The notes under the pieces were generated by a model. That model did no database searches and was not told the DNA's origin. It saw only the letters and a program-made list of their open reading frames with translations. Shown piece after piece: positions 6,075 to 6,849 of a DNA stretch of 6,849 bases. How positions within the stretch are numbered: the stretch's first letter is position 1; each line of letters begins with the position of its first letter. The DNA comes from an uncultured Gemmatimonadota bacterium (GTDB lineage: Bacteria > Gemmatimonadota > Gemmatimonadetes > Gemmatimonadales > Gemmatimonadaceae), in contig CAMPKM010000159.1 of NCBI GenBank assembly GCA_946887155.1, positions 1 to 6,849 of the forward strand. Direction: 5' to 3'. The translations under genes were made by a program, and so were the position numbers.

Positions 6075-6849
6075 CGCAACCTCGCTGGGAAGAAGTGGTC
6101 GCGCTCTTCGAGCGCGTACTCGAACAGCCGGCCGACAAGCGTGAGGGGTTCCTGACCGAGGTTACGGCATCGGATCCCGACCTGCGGCAGCGAGTGGCCG
6201 ACATGCTTCGGGCCGACTCGACCGGTCATCCGTTGCTGGACGCCACCAGTGGCCAGCTTCGCGGGGCGTTAGGCAGGTCGCCGGATCGATCGCTCGACGG
6301 CACCCATATTGGCCCCTACCAGGTGGTGCGCGAGATCGGCCGGGGAGGCATGGCGACAGTCTACCTCGCCGAAGACGCCAAGCATCGCCGATCGGTGGCG
6401 GTCAAGCTGCTCAACGCCGATGCGTCCTCGGTGCTGGGCGGGGAACGCTTTCGCCGGGAGATCGAGGTCCTCGCGCAACTGCAGCATCCGCACATCCTGC
6501 CGCTGTATGACTCGGGGGAATCGAACGGACGGCTGTACTACGTGATGCCGATGGTGCGCGGCGAAACGTTGCGTGACAGGATCGCGCGGTCCGGTCCGCT
6601 GCCCCTCGACGAACTGCGGCGGCTGGTCGCGGACATGGGCGCGGCGCTCGACTATGCGCATCGGCGCGGCGTGGTCCATCGCGACGTGAAACCCGCCAAC
6701 ATTCTCGTGGACGACGAGCACGCGATGGTGGCGGACTTCGGCATTGCCCATCGCGAACTCAACGACGAGACGAGCCAGCTCACCGCGCCGGGCATCGTCA
6801 TCGGCCTCCTCGTCTACGTCGGCGTCTACCTGTGGCGGATCGGCCGCGG
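6071..6849 (+). CDS. Serine/threonine protein kinase (Hanks type), 3' partial
   Basis: The frame is open from ATG 6071 to the window end (259 whole codons). The ATG overlaps the sigma TGA as ATGA, so translation is probably coupled. Residues 1-78 form the helical extension usual in sigma-linked kinases of this kind (MTQPRWEEVVALFERVLEQP at the start). The kinase domain follows: Gly-loop IGRGGMATVY (89-98), ATP-anchoring Lys112 in VAVKLL, helix-C Glu130, hinge region YYVMPMVRGETL, catalytic loop HRDVKPANIL (Asp205, Lys207, Asn210) and DFG (222-224). All catalytic residues are present. After QLTAPGIVIG (236-245) an APE-type motif, as in TPxYMSPEQ, is expected, but the reading instead runs LLVYVGVYLWRIGR, which looks like a membrane helix ending in basic residues. 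A deletion joining the activation loop to the usual later membrane helix, or an assembly join, is possible. The likely partner is the adjacent ECF sigma factor. Confidence 0.9.
   Translation, partial: MTQPRWEEVVALFERVLEQPADKREGFLTEVTASDPDLRQRVADMLRADSTGHPLLDATSGQLRGALGRSPDRSLDGTHIGPYQVVREIGRGGMATVYLAEDAKHRRSVAVKLLNADASSVLGGERFRREIEVLAQLQHPHILPLYDSGESNGRLYYVMPMVRGETLRDRIARSGPLPLDELRRLVADMGAALDYAHRRGVVHRDVKPANILVDDEHAMVADFGIAHRELNDETSQLTAPGIVIGLLVYVGVYLWRIGR
6267..6274 (+). repeat. CGTTAGGC octamer, copy 4
   Basis: This copy lies in the N-terminal extension of the Ser/Thr kinase gene. It is read as gcg-tta-ggc (Ala-Leu-Gly) with the Leu codon TTA. With copy 1 it shares the longer string CGTTAGGCAGG. 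Confidence 0.5.

Noticed and set aside
5528..6229. A 233-codon minus-strand reading frame opposite the sigma factor
   Set aside because: Its Arg/Ser/Ala-rich composition is typical of shadow frames, and it covers a well-supported sigma gene and the kinase start.

Overview
The window is a gene-dense, GC-rich stretch of bacterial chromosome. It has six protein genes, no RNA genes, no CRISPR array and no recognisable insertion sequence. The ECF sigma factor overlapping a Ser/Thr kinase with a helical N-terminal extension, the large PAS/GAF sensor kinase and the vanadium-haloperoxidase-like lipoprotein together suggest a Gemmatimonadota- or Acidobacteriota-type soil or freshwater bacterium. This placement rests on gene style only and no marker gene confirms it.

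Left part (1-3311, + strand): a soluble-looking multi-domain sensor histidine kinase (PAS, three GAF domains, HisKA, HATPase) is open at the left edge. It ends inside a GGGGTC-A-GACCCC palindrome that encodes its last residues. A second perfect hairpin fills the gap up to the ATG of a 152-residue protein I do not recognise. No response regulator is visible.

Middle (3377-5302): a GNAT-type acetyltransferase (+) converges on a secreted vanadium-dependent haloperoxidase/PAP2-type lipoprotein (-). A perfect 14-bp hairpin overlaps the acetyltransferase stop codon and lies between the two genes. The lipoprotein start is fixed by a GGAGG ribosome binding site and a lipobox signal peptide.

Right part (5303-6849): a 166-bp divergent spacer separates the lipoprotein from an ECF sigma factor. 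The sigma factor overlaps a Ser/Thr protein kinase by an ATGA. This pair looks like a signalling module in which the kinase may control the sigma factor; whether it also controls the divergent lipoprotein gene is unknown. The kinase is cut by the window end, and its last ~15 visible codons stop looking like a kinase and read as a membrane helix, so a deletion, fusion or assembly join is possible there.

The main oddities are the kinase tail, four same-strand copies of the octamer CGTTAGGC (three of them using the rare Leu codon TTA), and palindromes that encode the C-terminal tails of two genes. I found no clear evidence of a wholly new multi-gene system.
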